DNA of 64,000 bases from Acidobacteriota bacterium (GCA_013289685.1 JABCZL010000009.1:239209-303208); one strand, 5' to 3'; positions 43,239 through 52,424 are shown, counted from the stretch's first letter. Notes: a model not told the origin generated them from the sequence alone. Numbers and translations: made by a program.

Positions 43239-44105
43239 ATGCGTCGCCGCGAATTCCTCATTCGCTCCGCCTCCGGCCTGGGAGCAGCCTGGCTCAGTTC
43301 CACATCCATCCTCAACGCCATCGCCGAACAAACTCTCCCTGCGAAATTCTCCGCCTCCGACACCGTCACTCTCGGCAGCACCGGCATCAAAACCAGCCGC
43401 CTCGCCATGGGCACCGGCACCGTCGGCTCCGAGCATCACTCGCATCAAACCGCGCTCGGCGTCAAAGGTCTCTCCGACCTCCTGCTGAATGGATACGATC
43501 ACGGCCTGCGCTTCTTCGACGCTGCCGATTCCTACGGAAGCCATCCTCACGTCGCCGAAGCGCTCAAGCACGTACAGCGCGACAAAGTCACCGTGCTGAC
43601 AAAATCCTGGGCGCGCGATGCCGCCAGCATGCGCGCCGATCTTGACCGCTTCCGCCGAGAGCTCGGCACCGACTATCTCGACGTCTGCCTGATGCACTGC
43701 GTCACCGAAGCCGACTGGACCGACCGCTACAAAGGCGCCATGGACGTCCTCTCCGAAGCCAAAGAAAAAGGGACCATTCGCGCGCACGGTTGCTCCTGCC
43801 ACACCATTGAAGCCCTGCGCGCCGCGGCGAAATCACCCTGGGTTGAGATCGATCTGGCCCGCATCAATCCCATCGGCGCCATCATGGACGCCGACCCCGC
43901 AACCGTCGTGGGTGTTCTGAAAGAAATGAAGACCGCTGGGAAGGCAGTCGTAGGAATGAAAATCCTAGGCCAGGGCGCGCTGCGCACCCGTCAGGACGAA
44001 GCCATCAAATTCGCTCTGTCGTTAGGCATCCTCGACGCCTTCACCATCGGCGCCGAAAGCAAACAAGAACAGGAAGACCTGATCCGCCGCATCGCCGCCG
44101 CGTAA
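43239..44105 (+). CDS. exported aldo/keto reductase
   Basis: A 288-residue aldo/keto reductase with a twin-arginine signal (MRRREFLIRSASGLGAAW), so it is probably exported folded. The AKR barrel shows LGSTGIKTSRLAMGTG, FFDAADSYGSHPHVAEAL (catalytic Asp and Tyr), VLTKSW (catalytic Lys) and YLDVCLMHCV (catalytic His). AGGAGG lies before the ATG. Substrate unknown. Confidence 0.9.
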   Translation: MRRREFLIRSASGLGAAWLSSTSILNAIAEQTLPAKFSASDTVTLGSTGIKTSRLAMGTGTVGSEHHSHQTALGVKGLSDLLLNGYDHGLRFFDAADSYGSHPHVAEALKHVQRDKVTVLTKSWARDAASMRADLDRFRRELGTDYLDVCLMHCVTEADWTDRYKGAMDVLSEAKEKGTIRAHGCSCHTIEALRAAAKSPWVEIDLARINPIGAIMDADPATVVGVLKEMKTAGKAVVGMKILGQGALRTRQDEAIKFALSLGILDAFTIGAESKQEQEDLIRRIAAA

Positions 44106-44118
44106 GAATTAAGAATTA

Positions 44119-44210
44119 TGTGGGGCGGACACTCCTGTCCGCCGCCTTTGACTTTGCTTTTTGTGGGGATTTTCCTGGTCTAATGTAGGAACAGCCGCCC
44201 TCGGCTGTCC
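44119..44210. repeat. GTGGGGCGGACACTCCTGTCC and ACAGCCGCC palindromes
   Basis: 44119-44143 is a GGGGCGGACACTCCTGTCCGCC element. 44190-44210 is an ACAGCCGCCCTCGGCTGTCC palindrome as at 14013. They lie between the convergent aldo-keto reductase and CoA-transferase genes. Confidence 0.8.
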
Positions 44211-44233
44211 AGCCGCGAAGCGGCTGTCCGTCT

Positions 44234-44908
44234 CTAGCTCTCCATCACTTTCAACACCGGACTCACAATCAACCGCGCCTCGGTAGCCCGCTGCACATCC
44301 TCCGCCGTCAACCCCGGCGCGATCTCCTCGAGCACCAGCCCGTCACGAGTCACGCGAATGTAAGCCATCTCGGTAGCAATGGTGTCGACTACGCTCACGC
44401 CCGTCAGCGGCAGCGTGCACTGCTTCAAAATCTTCGGAGCCCCTTCGCGCGTCGTATGCTCCATCGCCACCACCACGCGCCGCGCGCTCGCGACCAGGTC
44501 CATCGCCCCGCCCATCCCCTTCACCATCTTCCCGGGGATCATCCAGTTCGCCAGGCTCCCCGTCTCATCCACTTCCATCGCGCCCAGCACGCTCAAATCA
44601 ATATGCCCACCACGAATCATGGCAAACGAATCGGCGCTCGAAAAATAAGAAGTCCCTGGCATCTCGCTAACAGTTTCTTTGCCCGCATTAATCAGATCCG
44701 GATCCTCCGTTCCTTCCACCGGATAAGGCCCAATCCCCAGCATCCCATTCTCCGACTGCAGCGTAACCTCCATCCCCGCCGGCACATGATTCGCAATCAG
44801 CGTAGGCATCCCAATCCCCAGGTTCACATAAAACCCATCGCGCAACTCCCGCGCAATCCGCCGCACGATTCGTTCGCGCTTGTCGACATCCTTCCCCGGC
44901 TTACCCAT
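44234..44908 (-). CDS. 3-oxoacid CoA-transferase subunit B
   Basis: A 224-residue small subunit of a heteromeric 3-oxoacid (succinyl/acetate) CoA-transferase. The SENG motif with the catalytic Glu appears as [14 protein letters not shown], followed by [26 protein letters not shown] and GMGGAMDLV. Together with subunit A upstream it transfers CoA between an acyl-CoA and acetoacetate or a similar acid. A 115-base gap with a GTCATCCTGAGCG-type repeat separates the two subunit genes. Confidence 0.95.
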   Translation of the reverse strand: MGKPGKDVDKRERIVRRIARELRDGFYVNLGIGMPTLIANHVPAGMEVTLQSENGMLGIGPYPVEGTEDPDLINAGKETVSEMPGTSYFSSADSFAMIRGGHIDLSVLGAMEVDETGSLANWMIPGKMVKGMGGAMDLVASARRVVVAMEHTTREGAPKILKQCTLPLTGVSVVDTIATEMAYIRVTRDGLVLEEIAPGLTAEDVQRATEARLIVSPVLKVMES

Positions 44909-45023
44909 AATTATTTTGTCATCCTGAGCGAAGATTTTGATTCGCGATAGCGAAGCAAAATCGCAGTCGAAGGATCCCTAACCGAGCACGGCCTCGTCCT
45001 TACTGGGTACTGGCAACTAGCCA

Positions 45024-45725
45024 CTAGCTAGTCACCTTCCGCACCGTCCTTCTCTCAATCCTCCGCTCGTACAACTCCCCCTGAAGAATCCGTTTCACAT
45101 AAATCGAAGGCGTATGAATCGCATCCCCATCCAACTCTCCCACTTCAACCAGATGCTCCACCTCGGCAATCGTGATCTTCGCCGCCGTCGCCATCATGGG
45201 ATTAAAATTCCGGGCGGTTTTTCGATACACCAAATTCCCTTCACGGTCGCCCTTCCACGCCTTCACAAAAGCAAAGTCGGCCGTCAACCCGCGCTCCATC
45301 ACGTAAGTGCGCCCCTCGAACTCGCGCGTCTCCTTGCCTTCAGCAACCATCGTTCCCACGCCGGTCGGCGTGTAAAAGGCCGGAATCCCCGCGCCCCCCG
45401 CGCGAATTCGCTCCGAAAACGTCCCCTGCGGCACCAGGTCCAGCCGGATCGTCCCCTTCAACACCATCTCTTCCAGCAACCGGTTCTCGCCCACATAAGT
45501 CCCAATGTGATGAACGATCTGCCCTGCCGCCAGCAACAACCCATTGCCCACGCCGTCAACCCCGACGTTATTGCTGATCGTTCGCAGATTCTTTGTCCCC
45601 TTGCGCACCAGCGCGCGAATCAGATTCTCCGGCATCCCGCACAAGCCGAATCCGCCGATCATAATGGTCGCGCCGTCAAACACGTCGCGGATCGCCTCAT
45701 CCACATTGGCCACAACTTTATTCAT
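45024..45725 (-). CDS. 3-oxoacid CoA-transferase subunit A
   Basis: A 233-residue large-subunit counterpart of the preceding gene. It shows the glycine-rich MIGGFGLCGMPENLIRAL, the oxyanion region TISNNVGVDGVGNGLLL and GIPAFYTPTGVGT. It is the first gene of the two-gene unit, downstream of tyrA across an AT-rich inverted repeat. The role, ketone-body-type CoA transfer or branched-chain degradation, cannot be settled from sequence alone. Confidence 0.95.
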   Translation of the reverse strand: MNKVVANVDEAIRDVFDGATIMIGGFGLCGMPENLIRALVRKGTKNLRTISNNVGVDGVGNGLLLAAGQIVHHIGTYVGENRLLEEMVLKGTIRLDLVPQGTFSERIRAGGAGIPAFYTPTGVGTMVAEGKETREFEGRTYVMERGLTADFAFVKAWKGDREGNLVYRKTARNFNPMMATAAKITIAEVEHLVEVGELDGDAIHTPSIYVKRILQGELYERRIERRTVRKVTS

Positions 45726-45743
45726 AACGCCATAATTCTAGAT

Positions 45744-45841
45744 GAATTGAGTAATTGGGAAATTTGGTAATTGATAATTTGAGAACCAAAACGCCGCAAG
45801 GTTTCCAATTACACAATTGCCAAATTACACAATTACTCAAT
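45744..45841. repeat. AT-rich imperfect inverted repeat
   Basis: GAATTGAGTAATTGGGAAAT words on the left and ATTACACAATTACTCAATTC-like words on the right form an imperfect inverted repeat of the same family as 2517-2612. It lies between tyrA and the CoA-transferase genes. Confidence 0.75.
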
Positions 45842-46712
45842 CCTTCATCGTCTTCTTCCCCGGAATCTTCCGCAGCTGGTGCGCCAACTCAAACTCCTCC
45901 GCCAGTTGCCTCGTCGCCAGATTTTCCCGGATGTGCGCCAGCCGCTGCTCCACCTTCCACAACGCCTTTTCCAGATTCGCTTTGTTGGTGATCGCGATGT
46001 CCCGCCACATCGAGTACGGACTCGCCGAAATCCGCGTCATCTCCTGCAACGCCCGCCCACCGGCCGGAAGCAGCGGAGCCTCATCCCCAAACTCCTCCAC
46101 CAGCGCCGCCGCCAGCGCCGTCGAAATCATCTGCGGAACGTGGCTGATCCACGCACACAGCCGGTCATGCTCCTCCGCCGGCAGCATCGCAATCCGCGAC
46201 CCGATCGCATCAATCCACCCAGCAAACTCCGCGAACAGCCCCTCGTTCAAAGTCTGTCCGGGCAACGGCGACAGAAACCACACTGCCTTCTGGAACAAAT
46301 CCGCATCCGCATAATCCACTCCACTCATCTCTTTCCCCGCCATCGGATGCCCCGCCAGAAACCGCTTCCCGGCACTCTTGCCAAACACTTGCACCGCGCG
46401 CTCGACCACTGCAGTCTTCGTGCTCCCCACATCGGTAAGCAGAGCCTTCGCTGGAAGCACCGGACCGATGCGCTCAATCAGATCCACAATCGCCAGCACC
46501 GGAGTCGCCAGCACCACCACCTGCGAACCTCGCACCGCGTCTCCCGGATTCACGGTACCCGCGTCGATCGCACCGCACATCCGCGCCCGTTCCAGCGTGC
46601 CCTCGCGATCGCAGCCCACAATCCGCCCGGCAAACTTCTTCTTCCGGAGCGCGAGCCCCAGCGACCCGCCAATCAGCCCAGTGCCAATAATCGTGATTTG
46701 CCGAATCGCCAT
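45837..46712 (-). CDS. tyrA: prephenate dehydrogenase
   Basis: TyrA (291 residues) converts prephenate to 4-hydroxyphenylpyruvate with NAD(P). It has the Rossmann motif GTGLIGGSLGLALR, VVLATPVLAIVDLI, LLTDVGSTK, FLAGHPMAGKEMSGVDYADADLF, and HDRLCAWISHVPQMIS with the helical dimerisation domain after it. It is the last gene of the aromatic run. The final residues overlap the AT-rich repeat by a few bases. Confidence 0.95.
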   Translation of the reverse strand: MAIRQITIIGTGLIGGSLGLALRKKKFAGRIVGCDREGTLERARMCGAIDAGTVNPGDAVRGSQVVVLATPVLAIVDLIERIGPVLPAKALLTDVGSTKTAVVERAVQVFGKSAGKRFLAGHPMAGKEMSGVDYADADLFQKAVWFLSPLPGQTLNEGLFAEFAGWIDAIGSRIAMLPAEEHDRLCAWISHVPQMISTALAAALVEEFGDEAPLLPAGGRALQEMTRISASPYSMWRDIAITNKANLEKALWKVEQRLAHIRENLATRQLAEEFELAHQLRKIPGKKTMKD

Positions 46713-46717
46713 AAGAA

Positions 46718-46811
46718 AATTGAGCCATTAAGAGATTGAGAGATTGAGTCACTGAGCCATTTGTCCCAACAGTCAATCACTCAATGGCGCAATCACTCAA
46801 TGACTCAATCC
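46718..46811. repeat. AT-rich repeat between tyrA and aroF
   Basis: TGAGCCATTAAGAGATTGAG words on the left and CAATCACTCAATGGCGCAAT words on the right form an imperfect inverted repeat, a variant of the AT-rich family. Confidence 0.7.
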
Positions 46812-46812
46812 T

Positions 46813-47829
46813 CTATATCTTTCTCCCCACCGCCGGAGCAATCATCCTCAGCTCATCCATCAGTTTCGCGAACTGCTCCGGAAACAACGACTGCGCCCCA
46901 TCCGACCACGCCTTATTCGGATCGCAATGCACTTCAATCAGTAGCGCATCCGCTCCCGCCGCCACCGACGCCCGCGCCATCGGCGCAACCTTGTCCCGCC
47001 GCCCGGTCCCGTGCGAAGGATCCGCCGTCATCGGCAAATGCGACAGCTTGTGAATAATCGGAATCGCCGAAATATCCATCGTGTTTCGCGTATAAGTTTC
47101 AAACGTCCGTATCCCACGCTCGCACAGAATCACATCGTAATTCCCGCCCGCCATAATGTATTCCGCCGACAGCAGCACCTCCTCCAGCGTGGCCGCAATT
47201 CCGCGCTTCAGCAGCACCGGCTTGCGCACTTTTCCCAGTTCGCGCAGCAGATTGAAGTTCTGCATGTTGCGCGCTCCCACCTGCAGAATGTCGACATACG
47301 GCAGCATCATCGGAATCTGCGAAATCTCCATCACCTCGCTGATCACCAGGAGCTTGAATTTCTCGCCCGCCTCTTTCAGCAACTTCAACGCCTCTTCTCC
47401 ATGCCCCTGAAACGAATACGGAGAACTCCGCGGCTTGAACGCCCCGCCCCGGAGTACTTTCGCCCCAGCCTTCCCCACAGCTTCCGCCGTAGTAAAGATC
47501 TGCTCTCGGGTCTCGACCGAACACGGCCCCGCCATCACGATAATCTCGTTCCCGCCAACATCAATCCCGTTCGCCAGCTTGACGATCGTTCCCTCCGGGC
47601 GAAAACTCCGCCCCGCCAGCTTGTACGGCGAGCTGATGCGATGGACTTCCTGCACTCCCGGCAGCAACTCCAGGTTGCGGATGTCGAAATCAATCCCCGA
47701 CCCCACCGCGCCCAGCACGGTCATCCGCGCCCCGGTCGAGCGGTGCACTTCAAACCCCAACTTCACCAGCTGCTCAATCACCTGCTGAATCAGCGCCTCA
47801 TCTGCGCCTTCCTGCATCGCCACAATCAT
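46813..47829 (-). CDS. aroF: 3-deoxy-7-phosphoheptulonate synthase (AroA I-beta type)
   Basis: DAHP synthase (338 residues) starts the shikimate pathway by joining phosphoenolpyruvate and erythrose-4-phosphate. An N-terminal ferredoxin-like regulatory domain (about 1-70, MIVAMQEGADEALIQQVIEQ) precedes the barrel with MAGPCSVETREQI, KVLRGGAFKPRSSPYSFQG and DPSHGTGRRD. This is the domain order of the Thermotoga-type enzyme, inhibited by Tyr or Phe through the N-terminal domain. It lies between aroQ and tyrA. Confidence 0.96.
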   Translation of the reverse strand: MIVAMQEGADEALIQQVIEQLVKLGFEVHRSTGARMTVLGAVGSGIDFDIRNLELLPGVQEVHRISSPYKLAGRSFRPEGTIVKLANGIDVGGNEIIVMAGPCSVETREQIFTTAEAVGKAGAKVLRGGAFKPRSSPYSFQGHGEEALKLLKEAGEKFKLLVISEVMEISQIPMMLPYVDILQVGARNMQNFNLLRELGKVRKPVLLKRGIAATLEEVLLSAEYIMAGGNYDVILCERGIRTFETYTRNTMDISAIPIIHKLSHLPMTADPSHGTGRRDKVAPMARASVAAGADALLIEVHCDPNKAWSDGAQSLFPEQFAKLMDELRMIAPAVGRKI

Positions 47830-47837
47830 AGAAAACC

Positions 47838-47920
47838 AGCTCCTAGCTTCTAGCTCTTAGCTCTTAGCTAACCAAAAACTATGTCATTCCGAGCGAAAGC
47901 GAGGAACCTGCTTTTCCTCT
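47838..47920. repeat. CTAGCTTCTAGCT tandem and GTCATTCC repeat
   Basis: 47838-47870 is a tandem of CTAGCTT/CTTAGCT words (family also at 60420-60444 and 63404-63431). 47883-47916 is a GTCATTCCGAGCGAAAGCG element that forms the 3' end of the chorismate mutase gene. Confidence 0.85.
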
Positions 47921-48213
47921 CCATCGCCGATGCTCTCTTCTGCCTTGGTCACAATCTCTTCCTTCTGCACATTCCGCATCACATCGATAATGCGCTCATA
48001 AATCCGCACCAGATCGCGCCCCGCCAGCGGCCCCCGGTTCGCCTCCTGCACATTCTGAAACACAACCCGCTCCCGGTCCGGCTCATAAATTGGCAGCGAA
48101 GTATCGCGCTTGAGCTTTCCAATCTCCACCGCAGCCCGAGCCCGCTCGCTGATCAACTCCACCAGCTTCCGGTCCAGCTCATCGATTTTCTTTCGCCAAT
48201 CCTCGATATCCAT
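47884..48213 (-). CDS. aroQ: chorismate mutase (AroQ type)
   Basis: A 109-residue all-helical AroQ-class chorismate mutase that makes prephenate from chorismate. It has the start WRKKIDELDRKLVELISERARAAVEIG, then Lys/Arg active-site positions and YEPDRERVVFQNV, and a last helix YERIIDVMRNVQ. The C-terminal residues EEKQVPRFRSE are encoded by the intergenic-type repeat at 47883-47916, so the end has been rewritten by a repeat. It precedes aroF in the operon. Confidence 0.93.
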   Translation of the reverse strand: MDIEDWRKKIDELDRKLVELISERARAAVEIGKLKRDTSLPIYEPDRERVVFQNVQEANRGPLAGRDLVRIYERIIDVMRNVQKEEIVTKAEESIGDGEEKQVPRFRSE

Positions 48214-48238
48214 GAAGGCCTGGTACTACCTCCGAACT

Positions 48239-48398
48239 GGGTGCCCCATCCTTGTCGCGTCTGGTGCGACAGAGCCTGCCCTGAGCTTGCCGAAGGGGCG
48301 GGGATTCTAACTACCTGTCGAGCACGTCGAACCCGAGCACATCGAACCCGGGTGCCCCATTTCCCGCGCGTACTTTGCGCGAGAAGTGGGGGTTTTGT
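48239..48398. repeat. two GGGTGCCCC repeats between trpA and aroQ
   Basis: 48239-48311 is the composite form (with AGAGCCTGCCCTGAGCTTGC) and 48350-48398 the simple form. The sequence CGAGCACGTCGAACCCGAGC with a partial repeat lies between them. Two head-to-tail hairpins in one operon gap may affect transcript processing. Confidence 0.9.
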
Positions 48399-48412
48399 AA
48401 CCGCAAGAAATC

Positions 48413-49207
48413 CTACCGAGCCGCTACCGAACTCTCAGCAGTAACCGGTGACAGCTTCCTCACAAACTCCCCCACTGCCTCCGCCTCCCGCCCCCGATTC
48501 CGCTCCACAGTCTCCACAATCGCACTACCCACCACCACGGCATCCGCAAACGAACCGACTTCCGCAAATTGTTCCGCCGTCGAAATCCCGAATCCCAACG
48601 CGATCGGCAGCCTGGTCACGCGCCGCAGCCGCTTCACCAGTTTCCGCGCGTCATCAGCCAATTGCTGCCGCGCTCCCGTCACTCCCGTCCGCGACACCGC
48701 ATACACGAATCCCCGCGAAGCCTCTGCAATGCGCTTCAACCGTTCCTCCGGACTCGTCGGCGCCGCCAAAAACACCGGAGCCAGATCGTACGCCCGCATC
48801 GCCCGCAAATATTCTCCCGCTTCTTCCACCGGCAGATCGGTGATCAGCGCGCCATCCACGCCCGCCGCCCGCGCCACTTTGCAGAACTTCGCCATCCCCA
48901 TCCGCAAAATCGGATTGAGATAAGAAAAAATCACGAGCCCCGTCGACTGCGCATGCTCCCGCACCTCCGCCGCCAGTGTCAACACCTGCGCCAGGGACGT
49001 CCCATGCTTCAGCGCCCGCTCGCTGGCCCGTTGAATCACCGGCCCATCCGCCACCGGATCGCTGAACGGCACCCCCAACTCAATCACATCCGCCCCAGCC
49101 TCAATGGCCGCAAGAATAATCTCCCGCGTAGTCGGGAGATCCGGGTCCCCGCAAGTAACGTACGCGACGAGCGCCGGCTTCTTGTAAAAAGCTAAAGGCA
49201 TAGTCAA
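48413..49207 (-). CDS. trpA: tryptophan synthase alpha subunit
   Basis: TrpA (264 residues) releases indole from indole-3-glycerol phosphate. The catalytic Glu is in VIELGVPFSDPVADGP, and the catalytic Asp is in GVDGALITDLPVEEAGEY. The phosphate loop LGFGISTAEQ is also seen. It follows trpB in the run trpC-trpF-trpB-trpA. The gap contains a TTCCTCTGTGGACCTCTGTG repeat (49228-49258). Confidence 0.97.
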   Translation of the reverse strand: MTMPLAFYKKPALVAYVTCGDPDLPTTREIILAAIEAGADVIELGVPFSDPVADGPVIQRASERALKHGTSLAQVLTLAAEVREHAQSTGLVIFSYLNPILRMGMAKFCKVARAAGVDGALITDLPVEEAGEYLRAMRAYDLAPVFLAAPTSPEERLKRIAEASRGFVYAVSRTGVTGARQQLADDARKLVKRLRRVTRLPIALGFGISTAEQFAEVGSFADAVVVGSAIVETVERNRGREAEAVGEFVRKLSPVTAESSVAAR

Positions 49208-49270
49208 ATCAATCCGCCTGGAATTTCCTCTGTGGACCTCTGTGCCCTCTGTGGTTAAGGATTCTGACGT

Positions 49271-50581
49271 TCAATCCAGTTTCAAGTTCTCCCGCATGAT
49301 CCCAATATCCTTATCCCCGCGCCCCGAAACATTCACAATCACGATCTCCGATTTCTTCATCCGAGGCGCTCTCTTTACGACTTCCGCCACCGCATGCGCC
49401 GACTCCAGCGCCGGAATAATCCCCTCAGTCCGCGCCAAGAGAGTGGTCGCCGCCAGCGCCTCCGCATCCGAAGCCGCCACATACTCCGCCCGCCCCGCAT
49501 CCCGCAAAGCCGCGTGCTCCGGCCCGATCGACGGATAATCCAGCCCCGCCGACACCGAATGGGTCAGCGCAATCTGCCCGCCCGAATCCTGCAGCACGTA
49601 AGAATAAGTCCCCTGTAACACACCCGGCGATCCCCCACGAAACCGCGCCGCATGATCCCCCAACTTTTCGCTGCGCCCCCCAGCCTCCACTCCAATCAGC
49701 CGCACTTTCTTATCTTTAAGAAAATCGTAAAAAATCCCGATCGAATTCGATCCCCCGCCCACGCACGCGATAATCGCCGCCGGCAACTTCCCCTCAGCCT
49801 TCAAAATCTGCGCCCGCGCCTCGCGCCCAATCACCCGATGAAAATCCCGCACCATCGTCGGATAAGGATGCGCCCCCAGCACGCTCCCCAACAAATAATG
49901 AGTAGTCCGCACATTGGTGACCCAGTCGCGCATCGCTTCGTTGATCGCATCCTTCAGAGTCCGCGATCCCGACTCAACTCCGCGCACCTCCGCCCCCAGC
50001 AGCCGCATGCGGAACACATTCAACTCCTGCCGCCGCATGTCCTCGGTCCCCATGTACACGACGCATTCAAATCCCAGGAGCGCACAAACGGTCGCAGTCG
50101 CCACCCCATGCTGCCCCGCGCCAGTCTCCGCGATCACGCGATGCTTCCCCATCCGCTCCACCAGCAGCCCTTGCCCCAGGCAGTTATTGATCTTGTGTGC
50201 CCCCGTATGCAGCAAATCCTCGCGCTTCAAATAAATCTTCGCCCCGCCCAACTTCTCGGTAAGCCGCCGCGCAAAAAACAACGGCGTCGGACGCCCCGCA
50301 TAAGTCGTCAGCAACTCGGTGAGCCGCGCCTGAAATTTCTTGTCGCGCTTCGCCCGCTCGTACTCACGCTCCAACTCCTCCAGCGCAGCCATCAAAGTCT
50401 CAGGAACATATCTCCCGCCATAAACCCCAAACCTCCCCGGCTCATTCGCTGGAACTGAAGAGAGGGTGCCCCACCCTTGTCGCGCTTTCCGCGACAGAGC
50501 CTGCCCTGAGCCTGTCGAAGGGGTGGGGATTTTGACTTTGGTAGTCCGCGGAACCGTAGCCATATTTCTAACCACTGCCAT
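49271..50581 (-). CDS. trpB: tryptophan synthase beta subunit (repeat-derived N-terminus)
   Basis: TrpB condenses indole with serine using PLP. The PLP lysine is in HTGAHKINN, with [13 protein letters not shown] and GGGSNSIG also typical. The family normally begins with a short segment before [16 protein letters not shown]. Here the first 45 residues (up to ANEPGRFG) are mostly encoded by a composite GGGTGCCCC repeat (50464-50539, in frame, reading [16 protein letters not shown]). ATG 50581 or 50563 both fall before it; no start codon is seen after it, so the repeat is translated. Length 436 compared with about 400. Confidence 0.96.
   Translation of the reverse strand: MAVVRNMATVPRTTKVKIPTPSTGSGQALSRKARQGWGTLSSVPANEPGRFGVYGGRYVPETLMAALEELEREYERAKRDKKFQARLTELLTTYAGRPTPLFFARRLTEKLGGAKIYLKREDLLHTGAHKINNCLGQGLLVERMGKHRVIAETGAGQHGVATATVCALLGFECVVYMGTEDMRRQELNVFRMRLLGAEVRGVESGSRTLKDAINEAMRDWVTNVRTTHYLLGSVLGAHPYPTMVRDFHRVIGREARAQILKAEGKLPAAIIACVGGGSNSIGIFYDFLKDKKVRLIGVEAGGRSEKLGDHAARFRGGSPGVLQGTYSYVLQDSGGQIALTHSVSAGLDYPSIGPEHAALRDAGRAEYVAASDAEALAATTLLARTEGIIPALESAHAVAEVVKRAPRMKKSEIVIVNVSGRGDKDIGIMRENLKLD
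50464..50539. repeat. composite GGGTGCCCC repeat at the 5' end of trpB
   Basis: The composite hairpin GGGTGCCCCACCCTTGTCGC with AGAGCCTGCCCTGAGCCTGT and GGTGGGGATTTTG. It is in frame with trpB and supplies part of its N-terminus. Confidence 0.9.
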
Positions 50582-50678
50582 TCTGACATTTAGTCATTGT
50601 GCATCCCACCTTAACGTCTTTGTTATTCCGAACCGGGCTGAAAGCCGGGTGAGGAACCTGCTGCTGCCGCAGCAGCCC

Positions 50679-51422
50679 TCAGACACTCTTCCGATCCATC
50701 TCCCGCACCGCTTTCACAAAAGCCCGCACCTTCTCCGCATCCTTCTTCCCCGGCCGCGCCTCCACTCCAGACACCACATCCACTCCCCAGGGCCGTAGAA
50801 TCTCAATCGCTTCGCCGACGTTCTCCGGCGTCAATCCTCCGGCAACGACCAACTTCAAACCTTCCTTCCGCACTCCTTCCGCAAGACCTCGCGCTTTCTT
50901 CCAGTCAAATGGATGTCCAGTTCCACCGGGCTGGCGCAGATTGCCGGAATCCAACAAAAACGTATCCAGAAAACCATCCGGAATCGCAACATCCTCAGGA
51001 AGTTTCCTCCTCGAATCGGCAAAACCCGCTAGCATTTGCTCAACTTGGCTCACATCCCCACCAAAAAAACTCATCGGGAACGCCATCAGGCTCCGGAAAT
51101 GCGGAGGCAGGCAATCCCCACCAATCGCCTTTGCCCTTTTGCCAGGACTACTCCCCGCGACCCCTTCCGCCGAAATGTACGCCTGCGTTCCGGTCAGCCC
51201 CGCCTCTAGCAAGACGTCGAGCGGATCCGCATCCGGCGCCACAAACACGCCGATCTTCTCCACCCTCTCCGGCAACTTCCCCACAATTTCCCGCGCCACT
51301 TCAACCGTCACGCACCGCGGACTCTTCTCATAAAACACAAACCCCACCGCATCCGCCCCCGCCTCCACCGCCACGAGCGCATCCTCCAGATTCGTCATCC
51401 CGCAAATCTTCACCCAAGTCAT
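50679..51422 (-). CDS. trpF: phosphoribosylanthranilate isomerase
   Basis: TrpF (247 residues) performs the Amadori rearrangement in tryptophan synthesis. The catalytic Cys is in VKICGMTNLEDAL; FDWKKARGL and LVVAGGLTPENVGEAI with SGVEARPGKKD are the usual late motifs. About 30-40 residues longer than typical because of an extra segment (about 95-150) between the third strand and the catalytic LLDSG region. It follows trpC with a gap holding a GTCATTCCGAAACCGGCC repeat (51540-51585) and a partial GGGTGCCCC copy. Confidence 0.95.
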   Translation of the reverse strand: MTWVKICGMTNLEDALVAVEAGADAVGFVFYEKSPRCVTVEVAREIVGKLPERVEKIGVFVAPDADPLDVLLEAGLTGTQAYISAEGVAGSSPGKRAKAIGGDCLPPHFRSLMAFPMSFFGGDVSQVEQMLAGFADSRRKLPEDVAIPDGFLDTFLLDSGNLRQPGGTGHPFDWKKARGLAEGVRKEGLKLVVAGGLTPENVGEAIEILRPWGVDVVSGVEARPGKKDAEKVRAFVKAVREMDRKSV

Positions 51423-51539
51423 AACGCGGTAGCCAGTGGCCAGTTGTCAGTAGCTGGTAAATTCATGAACTCAACTGTGATCCTGAGCGAAAATTTTGCT
51501 TCGCGGGGTGCCCCATTTCCCGCATCTCTCAACAGTTTT

Positions 51540-51585
51540 GTCATTCCGAAACCGGCCTGAAAAGACCGGTGAGGAACCTGCTTTC
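51540..51585. repeat. GTCATTCCGAAACCGG repeat in the trpC-trpF gap
   Basis: A GTCATTCC...GAGGAACCTGCTTTC copy with an internal CCGGCCTGAAAAGACCGG palindrome. A truncated GGGTGCCCCATTTCCCGC half copy lies just before it (51505-51523). Confidence 0.85.
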
Positions 51586-51605
51586 TCCCTCGACTAGTAG
51601 AACGC

Positions 51606-52424
51606 CTACCGCCCACTCGGAACTCGTTGCGCCCCGCTCGGCACTCGCATCAACTCCCGCAACGCCCCTCCCGGAGACGCCGCCCGCATCAGCGACTCCC
51701 CGACCAGAAACGCGTCATACCCCGCCGCCCGCAACCGTGCCATGTCCTCGGCAGAATGAATCCCGCTCTCCGCCACCCGCACCACACCCACAGGAATTTT
51801 CTGCGCCAGGCGGAACGCCGTCTCCAGATCAACCTTGAACGTCCGCAGATCCCGCGTATTCACGCCAATCAAATCGCATCCCACATCCAGCGCCCGCTGC
51901 AACTCTTCGCCATCATGCACTTCACACAACACATCGAGCCCCCGCTGCCGCGCTCCGGCCGCGAGCGAACTGAGCTCTTGCGACGACAGCGCCGCAACAA
52001 TCAGCAGCACCGCATCGGCGCAATTCGCCCGCGCCTCCACCAACTGAAACTCATCGACGATGAAATCCTTGCGCAAGCAGGGAATCGCAACCGCCCCAGA
52101 AGCCTCCCGCAAATTCTCCAGCGACCCCTGAAAGAATTCCGCATCCGTCAGCACCGAAAGTGCCGCCGCCCCCGCCGCTTCCAACTCCCGCGCTAACTCC
52201 GCCGAATGAAACTCAGCCCGGATCAGCCCCTTCGACGGCGAAGCCTTCTTCAACTCCGCGATCACCGCCACTCCTTCGCGACTCTTCGCCTCCAGCGCCC
52301 GCCGAAACCCGCGCGGCACATACCCTTCCGCCCGCCACTCCAGTTCGCGGAAATCCGTGCCCCGCTTGGCCTCCGCCACCCGCGCCCGAGTAGCCGCAAC
52401 AATCCGCTCCAGAATGGCAGCCAT
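51606..52424 (-). CDS. trpC: indole-3-glycerol phosphate synthase
   Basis: TrpC (272 residues) closes the indole ring. The catalytic lysines are in VIAELKKASPSKG and CLRKDFIVDEFQ; SVLTDAEFFQGS and GVNTRDLRTFKVD are typical, as is VAESGIHSAEDMARL. It is the first gene of the aromatic run in this window. trpE, trpG and trpD, which should act just before it, are not visible upstream, where an unrelated amidohydrolase gene lies. Confidence 0.97.
   Translation of the reverse strand: MAAILERIVAATRARVAEAKRGTDFRELEWRAEGYVPRGFRRALEAKSREGVAVIAELKKASPSKGLIRAEFHSAELARELEAAGAAALSVLTDAEFFQGSLENLREASGAVAIPCLRKDFIVDEFQLVEARANCADAVLLIVAALSSQELSSLAAGARQRGLDVLCEVHDGEELQRALDVGCDLIGVNTRDLRTFKVDLETAFRLAQKIPVGVVRVAESGIHSAEDMARLRAAGYDAFLVGESLMRAASPGGALRELMRVPSGAQRVPSGR

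Noticed and set aside
44234..45725. glutaconate or other specialised CoA-transferase
   Set aside because: The SENGMLG motif and subunit sizes match ordinary 3-oxoacid CoA-transferases; nothing points to another substrate.
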